DNA of 64,000 bases from Odobenus rosmarus divergens (GCF_000321225.1 NW_004450303.1:3307940-3371939); one strand, 5' to 3'. Counted from the first letter of the stretch, positions 1 to 11,758 are shown. Notes: generated by a model not told the origin, from the letters alone. A program made the numbers and translations.

Positions 1-96
1 TGAGCAGGGAGCCCGATGCAAGACTAGATCCCAGGATCCTGAGATCATGACCTGAGCTGAAGGCAGATGCTTAACCAACTGAGCCACCCAGGCGTG
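1..96 (-). mobile_element. CAN-SINE, cut by the window edge
   Basis: Only the 5' half of a minus-strand tRNA-derived SINE is present. It reads GAGCAGGGAGCCCGATGC, then ATCATGACCTGAGCTGAAGGCAG, ending in GAGCCACCCAGGCG, the complement of the SINE head. The tail lies outside the window. Confidence 0.9.
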
Positions 97-417
97 CTGC
101 TTTCAGGTATTTTTTCAGGTATTTTTAAAGCATTTTCTTCTATATTTATACATATACTACTGTGTTACTTGATTTGCCATAATCAAGTAATAACAGTAGT
201 AGTATAATACATAGAGGTAGTACATATATAGTTGAATATAAATTTAAGCAGTAGTATTAGACTTTCATATATAGAATAAAGAGTAAGAGACAGAGAAGGA
301 ATTCCTCTTATGACACGAAGGATTTAGATCTATCATACAACTCTTCATGTTGATCTTTCCAATCTTACACATTTTGTGTGCCTTGGACTTAATTGCCTAG
401 CTTTATCTCCTGGTTAG

Positions 418-628
418 CTTTCTTTTTTCTTTTTTTTTTTAAGATTTTATTTATTTGACAGAGAGAGAGAGAGACAGCGAGAGCAGGAACACAAGCAGAG
501 GGAGTGGGAGAGGGAGAAGCAGGCTGTCTGCGGAGTGGGGAGCCCGATGCGGGGCTCGATCCCAGGACCCTGGGATCATGACCTGAGCCTAAGGCAGACG
601 CTTAACGACTGAGCCACCCAGGCGCCCC
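418..628 (-). mobile_element. CAN-SINE with target-site duplication
   Basis: A full-length minus-strand SINE runs from the poly(T)/AAGATTTTATTTATTTGACAG tail complement to GAGCCACCCAGGCGCCCC. A 12-bp direct repeat TCTCCTGGTTAG at 406-417 and 629-640 is the target-site duplication. Confidence 0.95.
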
Positions 629-640
629 TCTCCTGGTTAG

Positions 641-1074
641 TTTTCAACATACAATCCAATTTTTCCAAATGTTCCACTGGATATATCAAACACCTATCAA
701 TAGATTTACCAGAAGTTCAAACACATCAAATTATCTCTTAGTTACATGTGTCCCCTTGGATTTCCCTTTCCACTTGTTTCTAGGCCTGATTCACTGGTGT
801 CATTGCAGGACTTGCCTTTTATTTTCCTGTTTTGAATCTCTCACCTTTTTTAATTTCATGCTTTCCTGATTTCTAATTTACTCACTTTAGTAAAAAATAT
901 TGTCTAAGAGTTTCTAGATTTTTTAAGCTTTGTCTATGTAAAATTCTTTTTATTATATCCTCACATTGATTTATAGCTTAGCTTACTATACAATTACAGT
1001 ATTAAAAAAATCATTATCCCCTGGAATGTTGAAGACTGCCCCACCGTCTTCCAGCATCCAGTGTTACTGGTAGA
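641..1074. other. AT-rich unique DNA, nothing recognised
   Basis: No repeat family, splice-flanked exon or RNA gene could be recognised. The short ORFs here have no familiar motif. Confidence 0.4.
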
Positions 1075-1660
1075 AAAAACATCAGTTGATATGGTTACAG
1101 AATTTCTTTTCCTTTGGTGGTGCCCGTGGTTCACACAACTTCGAAAGAATGAAGACGTAGCAGATAGAGTGGTGGGCAGCAAAGCAAGGGTTAGCAAGGC
1201 TTATTGGGTGAGAGTTAAGTTTATTGAATGATGGAGTTCAAAGGTCCTGAGGAGGGAGGGGACCCAAGAATGCTGCCCCCGGAGTTTGTTTCTAAGTCTA
1301 GGGGGTTCTATGGGCTTGTTGGAGGGCTGTTTTAATCTGATTTACCTTCCCTGCACCTGTCATCCAATCAGGCTTTTGTCACCCATCTACTGCATGGGAA
1401 ACGATGGAGGGCTCCTTCCAGGGTGGTGTAAAATCCTTTTAAGGGTGGTTTCCTCTTAGGGCGGCGGAGGGGCGGGGGGGCTTCTCCCTTCTCCCCGCCT
1501 GCTTTCCAATTATTCTTCATCAATATTTGAATACTCCTTTTTGAATGGTTACCCACTCTATACTTTCCTCAAGCGATTAGAATCGTCTTTTGATCCCTGG
1601 GGTTTTAAACTTTCTCAGTGAAAAGTCTTGGAGTGAATGTGTTGGGGAGGGTGGGTTTCA
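1075..1660 (-). mobile_element. LTR-like sequence, unclassified
   Basis: The stretch has the look of an antisense carnivoran ERV LTR: a purine-rich AGTGGTGGGCAGCAAAGCAAGG block, then a GC-rich block near 1440-1500. It abuts the retroviral remnants that follow. The family and exact ends are not determined; the call is by resemblance only. Confidence 0.3.
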
Positions 1661-1674
1661 GTCTTGGAGACTAG

Positions 1675-1773
1675 TGCCGGGAATGGCCAGCAATCCCTGT
1701 ACTGACGGCTGAAAGAGTCCTCCAAACTTTGCTGTGAAAGAGAAGGCAAGGGGGGGTCAACGCTCAGAGACAT
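1675..1773 (-). mobile_element. 3' end of an ERV LTR (remnant)
   Basis: This piece is a diverged direct repeat of 3702-3801, sharing CCAGCAAT, GCTGTGAA and GGTCAACGCTCAGAGAC. Both start with TGCC on the plus strand, so on the minus strand both end in GGCA, the usual CA end of an LTR. Similarity stops at about 1773, so the rest of this 3' LTR is deleted or replaced. Confidence 0.55.
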
Positions 1774-2950
1774 GTCTATCTTAATTAAACTGACAAAGTT
1801 AACTTAGTTCAAATATCGACTTATCTTCCACCTGGATTCTCCCCATTGTCAATTTTTACCTGAGACACTGGTGGGGAAATGTAGTGGGTGGTGTTAGGTG
1901 AAGGGAGAAGGGAGTCATGGTACCTAAGGCACCAACGATGGTCTAGAACCAGTTATGCAGGCCACACCCATGGTGGTGCAGAAACAGAAAGGGGAGGGAG
2001 ACAGAAGAGGCAAAGTGCTGCCAGAAGGCAGAGAAAGGGTTCCTGGTTCTAAAGCTCATCAGCTCCAGAGGAGAAGATGCCATGTTTTCCTGCCAGCAAG
2101 CAGGAATAGGTAGTTCATGTCCAACCAGAGAAGACAGGGAATTTCCCTAAAACAAAGGGAGTTTTGGCAGCTGCTTGAGAATATTCCTTAAAGTCCCTGT
2201 CCTGAGGTAGACTTAACCACAGCTGGCTCCAATTATAGCCATTAATCTGGGGAATAAGGGAGAAGCCCCCACATCTCTTAAGAACAGTGAGAGAAGGGAG
2301 TCAAGAGTCCCTTTGTCCAGGAGGGCCTGTGTTTCCTCCAGTAACCTGTGTTTACTCAAGAGGCCTATTCAGATAATTATCCAGTATGTCAGGAGGGAGT
2401 TTACGTTAGGACAAACACATTCTGCAAGGCTCTTAGGTTGGGGTCCTGGTGTAGAGCAATGAAGGCCATCTCTTCCTACTGAAGAGATGCCATGCAGTGT
2501 CACAGGAGAGCAATCCTTCTCTAAATTTTGCAATCTGAATTGTTTCCAATGGGTTAAAAAGGCACCCAAGGCAGAGTCCTTGGGAATTGAAGAAAAGAGA
2601 AGGTCCATTACCTAGAAAATCCCTCTGACTCCTGCGTGACGTCCCAAGCGGGATATGTCAGAGGTTCCTGGTGTCAAAGTGACCTGAGGTGTCCCCCCCA
2701 AACAAAATCACTATGACCACTGCCACTGATATTAGGCCCCTGTAGGAGGGAGGACTGCCCTTCCCCTCCCTTTCCCCGTCACATTCTAGCCTACGATGAG
2801 TGCCAGTGTATGGACCAAAATACCGTGCCTTGAAGGTCATGCCTTATTTTACCTTGCCTTGAAGACCTGCCATTTTTTAACCCATGGAAAACACTAGAAG
2901 TTTTACAAGGGGAAATTATCCAATATTGTAGCTTAAGTAGTTAGTAGAGG
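1774..2950 (-). mobile_element. ERV internal region, heavily decayed
   Basis: The stretch lies between two related LTR ends. On the minus strand, 2608-2369 stays open for 79 codons from an ATG. Its early residues (ALGAFLTHW) loosely recall the start of a class I retroviral matrix protein, but the resemblance is weak. If real, it would make this locus a mosaic, because the matrix remnant at 3.2-3.5 kb looks class II. No polymerase or envelope motif is visible. Confidence 0.35.
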
Positions 2951-3204
2951 ACATTGACGGAAAATAGTAAAGATAGAATCCATCATAGTTTGAGCAACAT
3001 TCCAATACATGTAGTCTTTACAGCCAACTTCCCTAGGAAAGGGTCCCCTGTAAGTAGCCCCCAGGAAGGATCGACTAAGTGGGGGGCCAAAGGGGGCAAG
3101 GTGGTGGAATTTCCTAGCGGGCGGGGAGAAGGGAGCTCTTCCTCTTTGTTGGATCTAACTTGAGAAGTTAAAGGGCTAATTTGGGGAGCTGAAGGAGTTG
3201 TATG

Positions 3205-3500
3205 TTCCCCTTTTCTTTAGGGATGTTTGAGGCGTCCTCAGGATGTAAAGGGGCCAGGGTGGACCTGACTAGACCCCACATTTGTAAGGAAATCAAGGGA
3301 CACCTTTTTACCTTGTTTATGGCAACGTTTCAAGTTCTTTCCAATTCTCTCCCATACTTCTAAAGCTCCTCCGTCAGGGAACCAGGGGCTTGTTCAGCAA
3401 CAACCTCTAATAAACCCTGAAGTTGGTCCTCCATTACGGAGGCCCTGCAACCCTTGAGGAACTATTTCTCATTTACAGTAGCCCCGTTAGCCTTTAAAAG
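3205..3500 (-). pseudogene. Retroviral gag (matrix) remnant, betaretrovirus-like
   Basis: Read on the minus strand, about 3460-3240 keeps one frame with the signature APWFPDGG followed by EVWERIGKNLK. This is the Trp-Phe-Pro, Gly-Gly, Trp-Glu-x-Ile-Gly pattern of class II (betaretrovirus/ERVK-type) Gag matrix domains. The frame is broken by stops on both sides and there is no usable start. Matrix normally directs Gag to the membrane; here it is a fossil. It lies about 200-500 bp downstream, in retroviral sense, of the LTR end at 3702, the expected leader-gag spacing. Confidence 0.5.
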
Positions 3501-3701
3501 TTGCCTTAAAACCTTAATTTAGTGTCTCTGTTCGAGAGAGAGGCTTTTCCCCATATCGGAAGTTCTTAGAGAACTTTTAATTCCATAAAAATACCCAAGC
3601 CTGAAACTTCCCAGAACTTGGCCTTGAGCCGATGCCGACTTACTGCGCGCAGACTTTTCCTTTTCGGGAGGTCCGTATGGTGTCCGTTGCAAGTCACCAC
3701 T

Positions 3702-4207
3702 TGCCAGGAATAGCCAGCAATGCCCGTACTGACAGATGAAAGATGACTCCACACTTTGCTGTGAACGAGAGAAGAAGGCAAGGGGGTCAACGCTCAGAGA
3801 CGAAGACCCTTTGCCCTTCTTTGCTTCCCCCTTTACTGGTCTTTCAGGATACTCACAAGTCTTTATCACTGTTTTGCAAGCACATGATGTCTAACAAGGG
3901 GTCTTACTGGAACTAGGAGGATCTGTTTACAGGAAAGGTACAATATGCTAATCTGCGTGTTCTACAAAGTGCTGCTCAACAAAGCCTAGGGGATAATGAA
4001 TACATCTCTTAGATCACAGGGCAGCTGTTTGGGCTAAGAAAGCTTCAGGGAAGGCAACGCCCCACAACATTTCTATGGCACAGTGGTCATGTAGGCCTTG
4101 GCATTCCAAAGGCCTATGCCCTTCTCCGAAAACTTCCCTAGCCCCCAGTGGCCTCCATTTATATTTTAGCAAGCCAGGTATTATGGATGATCTCATTAAC
4201 CCCAACA
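3702..4207 (-). mobile_element. ERV LTR (5' LTR of the minus-strand element)
   Basis: On the minus strand the segment begins TGTTGGGGTTAATGAG and ends GGCA, giving a TG...CA element of about 506 bp. A TATA-like AAAATATAAATGG lies near 4156-4171. Its last roughly 100 bp recur at 1675-1773. The primer-binding site after 3702 is too diverged to assign to a tRNA. The upstream boundary could instead be near 4258. Confidence 0.5.
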
Positions 4208-4259
4208 TCACAGGATGGACATGTGGTGGTGGTAATCATTTGATCATTTCCCCCTGCTA

Positions 4260-5215
4260 GCTTGTCTGCTCTGTTTCTGGAGCTTCCTTTAGGTAGATGT
4301 TGTCCCTCCTGGACTGACCCTCTAATTTTACCTTTCTCTCCTATTTTCCTTCCATTTGTCTACTTTTATTTGAGGTTTCCCTAAGTTTACCTCCATTCAT
4401 CTATCAAGTTTACTTCTATTTATTTTTAATCCCAAGTGCTCTTTCCTATTCTCCAGTTGGTCTTGTTAAATGGATATGGTTCTTTCTCTGCTACACTCTC
4501 GTTCTAGTATCTGCTGCCATGAGTGCTAGTCTTTAGGCTGTCTGTGGGGCAAACTCATTAGTTCTGATGTCGTAACTTCCTCATTTTTCCCACGTCAGTG
4601 ACCAATCCTCTATCTACTTTTAATTTGTAAATATTTATTCAAATCACTTATCCTTTATTATCTCTTTTTCCATTTGTCTTTGGCCATGTGGATAATGCCT
4701 TCTTTGGTACTTTACTGCCATTTTCATTTTATCTTTGGAATACAAGGAGTTTGATACACCATTTTTAACTGTATACCATGATCGTCTAACTTGAAGCAAC
4801 TCCTGAATGTAATTTCTAGAATGGAGAGTCATCTCTATACATTTTAGAATTTCAGGTAAAAATATTTTTTTTCTAGATTTTTCAGGATTTATTGAAGTAA
4901 AGATGTGTTAGACATAAAAGTCTTTGTAAACAACTAGTCCGTGATTAATTTGAAAGGAAACGTGAGAGAAATTTTCTAGTATTTTGAAACAATGCTGAAG
5001 ATCCATGTACTGTTTAAGCCCCCTTTGTCTCAACATATGATTAATAAAATAGACATGTACAGAGTATTCCATTGGGCAAACTAGAGTTATCTGTAATATC
5101 CTGCAAATAGCAGGAACTCTACCCCTTTCTCTCTCATCCAAAAAAGTATACTTAAATATAAATGTGGATAACATTATTAACAAATTTACTGTAGTAAAAT
5201 TTCTGTCTTAGATTA
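4260..5215. other. AT-rich DNA, nothing recognised
   Basis: Pyrimidine-rich at the start, then AT-rich. No repeat family or exon could be recognised with confidence. Confidence 0.35.
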
Positions 5216-5947
5216 AAAAAGTTACCTGTTTGGAAAAAAATTGACTACCTACCCCAATTCAAAACACAAAATCAATTTCAGATGGATTATTGATCTAAAT
5301 ATGAAAGATAACACAACAAAAATTCTGGAAAAAAATTAAAATAATTTTTTTCATGTCCTTTGGAGATGAAAAAGATTTCCTAAACAGGACGTAAAAGCTA
5401 CTATCTGAGAAGAAAAACTTTTGAGGAAATTGGACTATATTGAAACCAAAAACTTTGCTTATCAAAAGATACCATTATGAGACTGGATAGGCAACAGACA
5501 GAGTGGGAGAAAACACTTGCAACTTATATATTTTATAAGGAATATGAATAAAGAATATTGAAAGAAGTTTAATAAGAAAAAGCTGAGCTCCCTAATAGAA
5601 AAATGGGCAAAAGAGTCAAACAAGAACATCACAAGAGAGGATACCCAAATGGCCAAAATACTTGGGAAAAAATGTTCAACCTATTAATCATCAGGGAAGT
5701 GCAGATTAACACCAGTGAGAAACCATGATACATGCATCAGGATAGATTTGCCAAATTTAGCAAAGAAAAATATGGAATTCCTAGATATATTTGAATTTCA
5801 GATAATGAATAATCTTTTAGTATAAGTATGTTTCAAATATTTCAGATAAATGGAAGTCCTGTATCTGGCAACACTAAACAGAAAGGCTAAAATGGAAATG
5901 ACTAGCAATATCAAGCATTTCTGGTAATGTGGACAAATTGGAATTTT

Positions 5948-6147
5948 TTTTAAAGGTTTTATTTATTTATTGGAGATAGAGAGCGTGAGCGCGAGAGTGA
6001 GCTCTCGAGCAGGGGAGGGGGCAAAGAGAGAGGAAGAAGCAGGCTTCCTGCGGAGCAGGGAGCCTGATGCTGGGCTGGATCCCAGGATCCTGGGATCATG
6101 ACCTGAGCTGAAGGCAGACGCTTAACGACTGAGCCACCCAGGCACCC
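5948..6147 (-). mobile_element. CAN-SINE inside old L1
   Basis: Minus-strand SINE ending GAGCCACCCAGGCACCC. The duplicated target is approximately AATTGGAATTTT on the left and ACTGGAATTTT on the right, so it inserted into the L1 fragment after that had integrated. Confidence 0.92.
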
Positions 6148-6587
6148 TTGCAACTGGAATTTTCTCCACACTGCAGTGTGGAGCAGGAATCAGTACATAA
6201 CCACTTTAGGAGAACTCTTTGGGACTATTAAAGTCAAACCCAGTAAATCTTAGGACTCAGCAATTCCTCTCTAAAGAATATACCACAAGACATGTACACT
6301 AATGTTGACCGCAGCACTCTTGGTATTAAAACTATTAAAAAAAAAAAAAGGCAAAAGAAAACCAGTATCTATTAATAATGTAACAAATAAACTAGTATAA
6401 TCATACAATGAAATATCAAAAAACAATAAGAAAGAACAAACTGTTGCTACACTCAGGACATTGATAACATTCTAAAACAATGTTGAATGAAAAAAGACAA
6501 ACACAAATTAATCATTTTAGATGGTTCCATCTGTATAAAGTTCAAGTACAAAGCAGACTTAATCACAGTGTTAGAAAACAACATAGC

Positions 6588-6803
6588 GGGGACGCCTAGG
6601 TGACTCCGTTGGTTAAGCATAGGACTCTGGTTTTCAGCTCAGGTCACGATCTCAGGGTTGTGAGATCAAGCCCCACATGGGGCTCTGTGCTGGGCGTGGA
6701 GCCGGCTTTAAGATTCTCGTTCCCTCTCCCTCTGCTACTGGTTTGTGCGCACACACTCTCTTTCTCTCTCTCTAAAAAAAAAAAAAAAAGAAAAAGGAAA
6801 GAA
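6588..6803 (+). mobile_element. CAN-SINE, diverged older subfamily
   Basis: Plus-strand copy starting GGGGACGCCTAGGTGACTCC. It has the ACTCTGGTTTTCAGCTCAGG and TGTGAGATCAAGCCCCACAT variants of an older subfamily and a pure A tail in place of CAAATAAATAAA. Confidence 0.85.
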
Positions 6804-7033
6804 ATCAACATAATGGTTACCAGGAGGAAGGCAGTGACTGGGAGGAGGCACAAGTGGGAGATTTGATAACATTTATTTCTTGATTTGGGTTTTGGTTACT
6901 TGGGTATGTTCATTTTGGAAACCATCATGCTGTATAGCCTTTTGATTTGCATACATTTCTTTTTGCATGTTCTATGTCAGTAAAACGTCTTCTCTAGAAA
7001 AAACTAAATTATTCCCCAAAATTTAGTAATTTG

Positions 7034-7235
7034 GGGGCGCCTGGGTGGCTCAGTCGGTTAAGCGGCTGCCTTCAGCTTAGGTCATGATCCCAGGGTCCTG
7101 GGATCCAGTCCCACATCCGGCTCCCTGCTCGGCAGGAAGCCTGCTTCTCCCTCTCCCACTCCCCCTGCTTGTGTTCCTGCTCTGACTATCTATCTCTCTC
7201 TGTCAAATAAATAAATAAAAATCTTAAAAAAAAAA
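7034..7235 (+). mobile_element. CAN-SINE with target-site duplication
   Basis: Full-length plus-strand SINE from GGGGCGCCTGGGTGGCTCAG to CAAATAAATAAATAAAAATCTT and poly(A). The 11-bp repeat TTAGTAATTTG at 7023-7033 and 7236-7246 flanks it. Confidence 0.95.
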
Positions 7236-7246
7236 TTAGTAATTTG

Positions 7247-7884
7247 TTTTTAGTCCTAAAAAAATTACTTGTGGTACATGTAACAGCTGATTTCAACTGC
7301 TGAGTCATGAGGACACATTCAAGGTGAGGTGCTGTCAGTAGCTCGGGAGCAGTGGGTCTTGGCATTCCTCCTGTGTCACCCGGGGGCGGGGGGGCAGGGC
7401 AGGGAGCAAAAGTGACTGTTCCAGCAAACACTGTCAGCTGCACATCTCAGCCTTGCTGAAAACAACTGTTCTGCAGACTCAGTTCAGTGTACTAAAATCC
7501 GTGTCCTTCACTCTATTTTAAACATTCTCTCTCCGGTGTGCTCTGTCTAGTTTGTATCCTTTGTTCGTCTTCCTAGCAATCAGCTGGGATTTGACTTTGC
7601 TTTCAAGTTTCAATGTTTCCTCTTTGTATACCTCACCTTCAGGCTTTATGCTTATTAACACTTAGGATGATCTGAATCAATACCCATGTCCTCCTTCCAT
7701 CCTGGGCCTTGGGATTCTATTCCTCTAGGTTGCTGATAAAACTAAAAGCATTGTAGTATAAAGAAGGGGCCTTACTATCTAGTTATATAATTATGGGGTT
7801 CCTTTATGTTAGAGCAGGAAAGCAAGAAGTGACCTTTGTGACTCAACCACTTATCATTATCACAAACTCTAATAATTAATAATA
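7247..7884. other. Unique DNA, nothing recognised
   Basis: No repeat or exon recognised. It ends in a short (AAT)n run that became the target of the next SINE. Confidence 0.35.
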
Positions 7885-7899
7885 ATAATAATGAGAAGA

Positions 7900-8089
7900 G
7901 GGGCGCCTGGGTGGGTCAGATGGTTGAGCGTCTGCCTTCGGCTCAGGTCATGATCCCGGGGTCCTGGGATCGAGACCCGCATCCGGCTCCCTGCTCCGCG
8001 GGGAGCCTGCTTCTCCCTCTCCCTCTACTGCTCCCCCTGCTTGTGCTCTCTCGCTCTCTATCAAATAAATAAATAAAATCTTTAAAAAA
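7900..8089 (+). mobile_element. CAN-SINE in an (AAT)n run
   Basis: Full-length plus-strand SINE. The duplication AATAATAATGAGAAG (about 7885-7899 and 8090-8104) flanks it. A (GGA)n run follows at 8107-8124. Confidence 0.94.
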
Positions 8090-8334
8090 AATAATAATGA
8101 GAAGAAAAAGGAGGAGGAGGAGGAGAATGCTTTGTGTCATTGCTCCTGGTATGTGGTCCTGGTCCTTTATTTAGCTGAAGACAGATTCCTAGTCTCCTAC
8201 TGACTCTTCCTAAATCTCCCCAGATTTTATTCTTATGTTTTAAATTAGAAACAACTCTTAGCTTTATATGCTCTCCATGACCCTTTCCTGACCTTCTATA
8301 AAGTTGAGTACAGACCCTTTGGAATACATGTTTC

Positions 8335-8525
8335 TCATGTAGTGGAAAGAATGCTTTGGAGTCAGATAGACTCAGCTTTGTACCCAGGCTCCCCTGCTTA
8401 CTAACTATATGAACTTAAGCAAGTTCCTCTCTGAGCTTCCGTTTACTCTGATGTTAAAGATGATATTCATATTAAGAGCACAGAGCTTGAGGAAATAAAG
8501 TATAAAGCACTTATCACTTTGTTTA
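8335..8525 (+). mobile_element. MIR element, diverged
   Basis: The order GGAGTCAGATAGACTCAG, TTACTAACTATATGAACTTA, AGCAAGTTCCTCTCTGAGC, then AAGCACTTATCAC follows the MIR consensus: tRNA-like part, core, then tail. Diverged, as expected for an ancient mammalian SINE. Confidence 0.7.
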
Positions 8526-8544
8526 GAATTCAACAGATTTTTTT

Positions 8545-8767
8545 ATTTTTCTTTTTTTTTAAAATTTTATTTATGTGAAAGAGAGAGAGAGAGAGCATAT
8601 GAGCAAGCAGGGGAGGGGTGGAGGGAGAGGGATGGCAGACACCTCCCCCCTACCTGCTGCTGAGCATGGAGCCTGCCTGCGGGGCTCAATCCTAGGACCC
8701 TGAGATCATGACTTGAGCTGAAAGCCGAAGTCAGACACTTAAAGGACTGAGTCATCCTGGCACCCCA
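8545..8767 (-). mobile_element. CAN-SINE with target-site duplication
   Basis: Minus-strand SINE of a more diverged subfamily. The repeat CAACAGATTTTTTT at 8531-8544 and 8768-8781 flanks it exactly. Confidence 0.93.
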
Positions 8768-9329
8768 CAACAGATTTTTTTTTTAAATCTTATTTCCTGT
8801 CCTTCATCCTTTCCTTCCCTTCCTATACTTGCGCTCATTGCTTAGCAGGTCTTTCCTTAACTTAGTTGATCAAAGGCACAAAAATGTATTAATTGTGTGA
8901 TCAGAACAACATCATCATGTACATAGTTGCTCGAACATTTCTTTCTTATAGGAATGTCTTCAAATGATAATCTTGGAATATATTTATTGAACCCCATGCA
9001 TGAAACATAAGTGAATTGCAGCTGAATAAAGTGATGAGAGATGTTGTAGAAAGACAGATCCCCTGACCGATGAGGACACATTAGGGTGGGGGAGAGAAGG
9101 GAGAGCAACCAAAACTGTGAGCAGGGTAATATCAAAAGGGTAAAACAGCACATTCCTTTTTAAGTCTTCTTGTGAGTTTTTCTAATACAGTATGGGCCAA
9201 AATTCCTAAACTATAATTTCGCTTTCCCCAAATATTCTACTTTTGCTCCCTCTCCATGACAAATGAAAAGGTTAGAGATACTTCTTTGTTGAATGAGTTA
9301 CATAAAAGAATGCAATAATAACCAGTACA

Positions 9330-9580
9330 GTGTATAAAGGGTATGAATTTTGGTACAAGAAAAAATAATCCTAAATCCATGATTCACCACTCACTAGCCA
9401 TGTGCTATTGCATAATTTAATTCAGTTACCTTGCCCAAGATTCAGTTACTAACTGCCAAATGGAGAGAATAATATCTATTTTGTACAACTGTGGAGAGGA
9501 CTAAGATGATGTTTATAAGGTTCGTGGCACATTACTCAATAATGTTTATTACTAATCTTACTGCCACTATTATCAGCACT
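9330..9580 (+). mobile_element. MIR-like element, diverged
   Basis: CCACTCACTAGCCATGTGC, CCAAATGGAGAGAATAATA and a terminal GTGGCACATTACTCAATAAT follow MIR order on the plus strand, with a short internal expansion. Confidence 0.55.
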
Positions 9581-9637
9581 TCTGTTATGTGTCTTGACCA
9601 TTTCATGTCTCAGTGTCAAATACAAATCCTTTCTTCT

Positions 9638-9818
9638 TTTTTTTTTAAGATTTATTTATTTGTCAGAGAGAGAGCAAGCACAAGCAGGGGGAGGGGCAGA
9701 AGGAGAAGCAGACTCCCCGCTGAGCAGGGAGCCCAACGTGGGACTCAATCCCAGGACGCCGGGATCTTGACCTGAGCCAAAGGCAGACGCTTAACCGACT
9801 GAGCCACCCAGGTGTCCC
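9638..9818 (-). mobile_element. CAN-SINE with target-site duplication
   Basis: Minus-strand SINE ending GAGCCACCCAGGTGTCCC. The repeat AATCCTTTCTTCT at about 9625-9637 and 9819-9831 flanks it. Confidence 0.93.
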
Positions 9819-9831
9819 AATCCTTTCTTCT

Positions 9832-10850
9832 TCTATTTATAAGCATCAGAGACCCCAGGCTTGAATTCCAACATGATACTAGGTTACTCTTCAGAGACAC
9901 ATGCTCCTTCATTGCTTTCAAGGGTCCTGATTTGCTGACTTTTTCCAAGATGAGAACCCTTGGAATTACAGCCTCACTCCTTCTAAGTCTTCAGGAGTTA
10001 CACGATCACCTCAGTTTTCTTCTCTGGAGAACTGGGGGAAAAACAAACAAACAAACAACTTTAGTTCTTCTATATTCAGTGTTTGTATCCATGGCTTAAT
10101 GAATTTTACTGGATTTAAAAAATCCACATACTCTTCAAACTCCAAATGAAAATAGGATACACTGGCTGTGTCAGTCATCCAACAGAAAACTCCCCTGGGC
10201 TATTTAAATCAGATGTCTACGTGGTTCGTTTTGTGTGAAGAGGTTATAGTTTGTTTCTATAACTTAACTTGGTTTATGGCTGAGCCTCATCTCCCATCAC
10301 ATATATATAGGTATAAATTCAATAATAGCTGTGGTATTGTAAACAAATATTTCTGAAAGTAAAGAGCTACATTTTCTTAAAAATAGGTCTCCCCGATAAC
10401 ATTTCTTGTTGTGTTTGACAAAAAAAAAAGTTTCTGAAATAAACTCTAATATTTTGTAGTAGAAGCTTCTTTTCCCTTAAAAAAATCATTTCCATAATTT
10501 TTAAACGCTTTGTTGACAATGCTTATGTGACCAGTTTGTGACTTCAGCAGGATGAGAATAGGACAAACATAAAGCGACTTTATTCCTTCTCCTTAAATGC
10601 CCCTTTTGACTTCATCTCTCAAATCGTTCACTTCAATCCTTGTATGGAAATTACAGTTTTCCCAGCAACGCTCCAGAATTAATGAACGGTGTCATATTTC
10701 AGTGAGTAGAAAGTGTAATCCAATCCAATATATTATCGTCAATCTCTTACCAGATTGAAACCTTCTCTTTTTCCCCAGCTCAGTCCTGCCTCAGGAAAAC
10801 CTGCAGTAGGAAGGAAGGTGCTGTTGATTTGTGCACTGGTCTCCCACTTA
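9832..10850. other. Unique DNA, nothing recognised
   Basis: AT-rich stretch with a short CAAA run near 10040. The 95-codon plus-strand ORF at 9812-10099 starts inside the preceding SINE flank and has no recognisable domain, so it is not called as a gene. Confidence 0.35.
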
Positions 10851-10998
10851 CCTTCCCCCCTCCCTCCCTCCCTTCCTCCCTTCCTTCCTTCCTTCCTCCC
10901 TCCCTCCCTCCCTGCCTCTCTCCCTCCCTGCTTCTCTCCCTCCCTTCCTTCCTTCCTTCCTTCCTTCCTTCCTTCCTTCCTTCCTTCCTTCCTGTCTG
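10851..10998. repeat. (CCTT)n/(CCCT)n polypyrimidine tract
   Basis: About 145 bp of almost pure pyrimidine on the plus strand: mixed CCCT and CCTT units first, then a regular CCTT run at about 10940-10992. It gives long spurious Pro/Ser/Leu-rich ORFs in three frames. Confidence 0.95.
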
Positions 10999-10999
10999 T

Positions 11000-11757
11000 C
11001 TTTTTTACTTCTTCCCCTGCATTCACCAAGCCACCTTGACTCAAGGGTTGGATCATCAGGAGGTTAAAGGGCACATGGATTCTACTTAACTGGTGCAATT
11101 ATAATCTTGTATTGGAGTCCTTGGGTGTGGCAGATTCCAAATGCTGATTATTTCACCCCTGAGCAATCTGTGGTGGGTTCTTTGAAGTTACCCTGTTGGA
11201 AGCCCCATCAGCAGATTCCTGAGGTGGGTCATATATCTCAGCTGGCCCCTTCTGATGCTTGCCTCAGCCCCCGGCTTCTGGCAGCCACTCCACACTGACT
11301 CCATCTGTTTGGTCAGTTCTAGACAGTGCTCTTGTATAACTCCTTTTCAAGGTGACACAAGTAGTTCAGTTTCTATAAATATAGCTTTCATCTAGTCTAT
11401 GAAAAACAGGACTTGCAGCTCTGGAAGAGCAGACCATGCTCCAAGCCCTCCCCCACTCCTTTGCTCTTTGCCGCAGATGGCTCGGTAAGCCTCTTCTCTC
11501 TAGATTTCTCAAGCAGGAGTTGGGTACCAGACGCTGCATCCCTCAATTCCCCCAAGGTCAACAGATCATCCCCAATTAGACCTTCTCACTTAGCATGGTG
11601 CTTTGGGGCTGGGGATGGGAAGGGGAGCAGCTATGAGGGGATCTCATGCTGTAAACACTTTCTCTCAAAAAATCCATGCTCGGCTGTCTCAATTTTCAAG
11701 CCTCTTTTTATATACACTTGAGACAACAATAACAATGCATTAGGGATCATGGGGCTT
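11000..11757. other. Unique DNA, nothing recognised
   Basis: No repeat family recognised. The ORF at 11413-11721 lacks a known motif and any splice context that could be supported. Confidence 0.35.
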
Positions 11758-11758
11758 C

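Larger units (their letters stand above)
5220..7022 (+). mobile_element. Old L1 3' end, split by two SINEs
   Basis: The order matches the last part of L1 ORF2 and the 3' UTR on the plus strand: CTTATCAAAAGATACCATTA, GGGAGAAAACACTTGCAAC, AAAATGGGCAAAAGAGTCAAAC, ATACCCAAATGGCCAAA, then ATCATCAGGGAAGTGCAGATTAACACC written here in parts. Many substitutions, stops and indels show it is ancient. SINEs at 5948-6147 and 6588-6803 interrupt it and a third inserted at its 3' edge (7034). Confidence 0.75.

Noticed and set aside
10739..11098. ORFs of 78-119 codons on both strands over the CCTT tract
   Set aside because: They are translations of a microsatellite; open frames arise because the 4-bp unit lacks stops in these frames.
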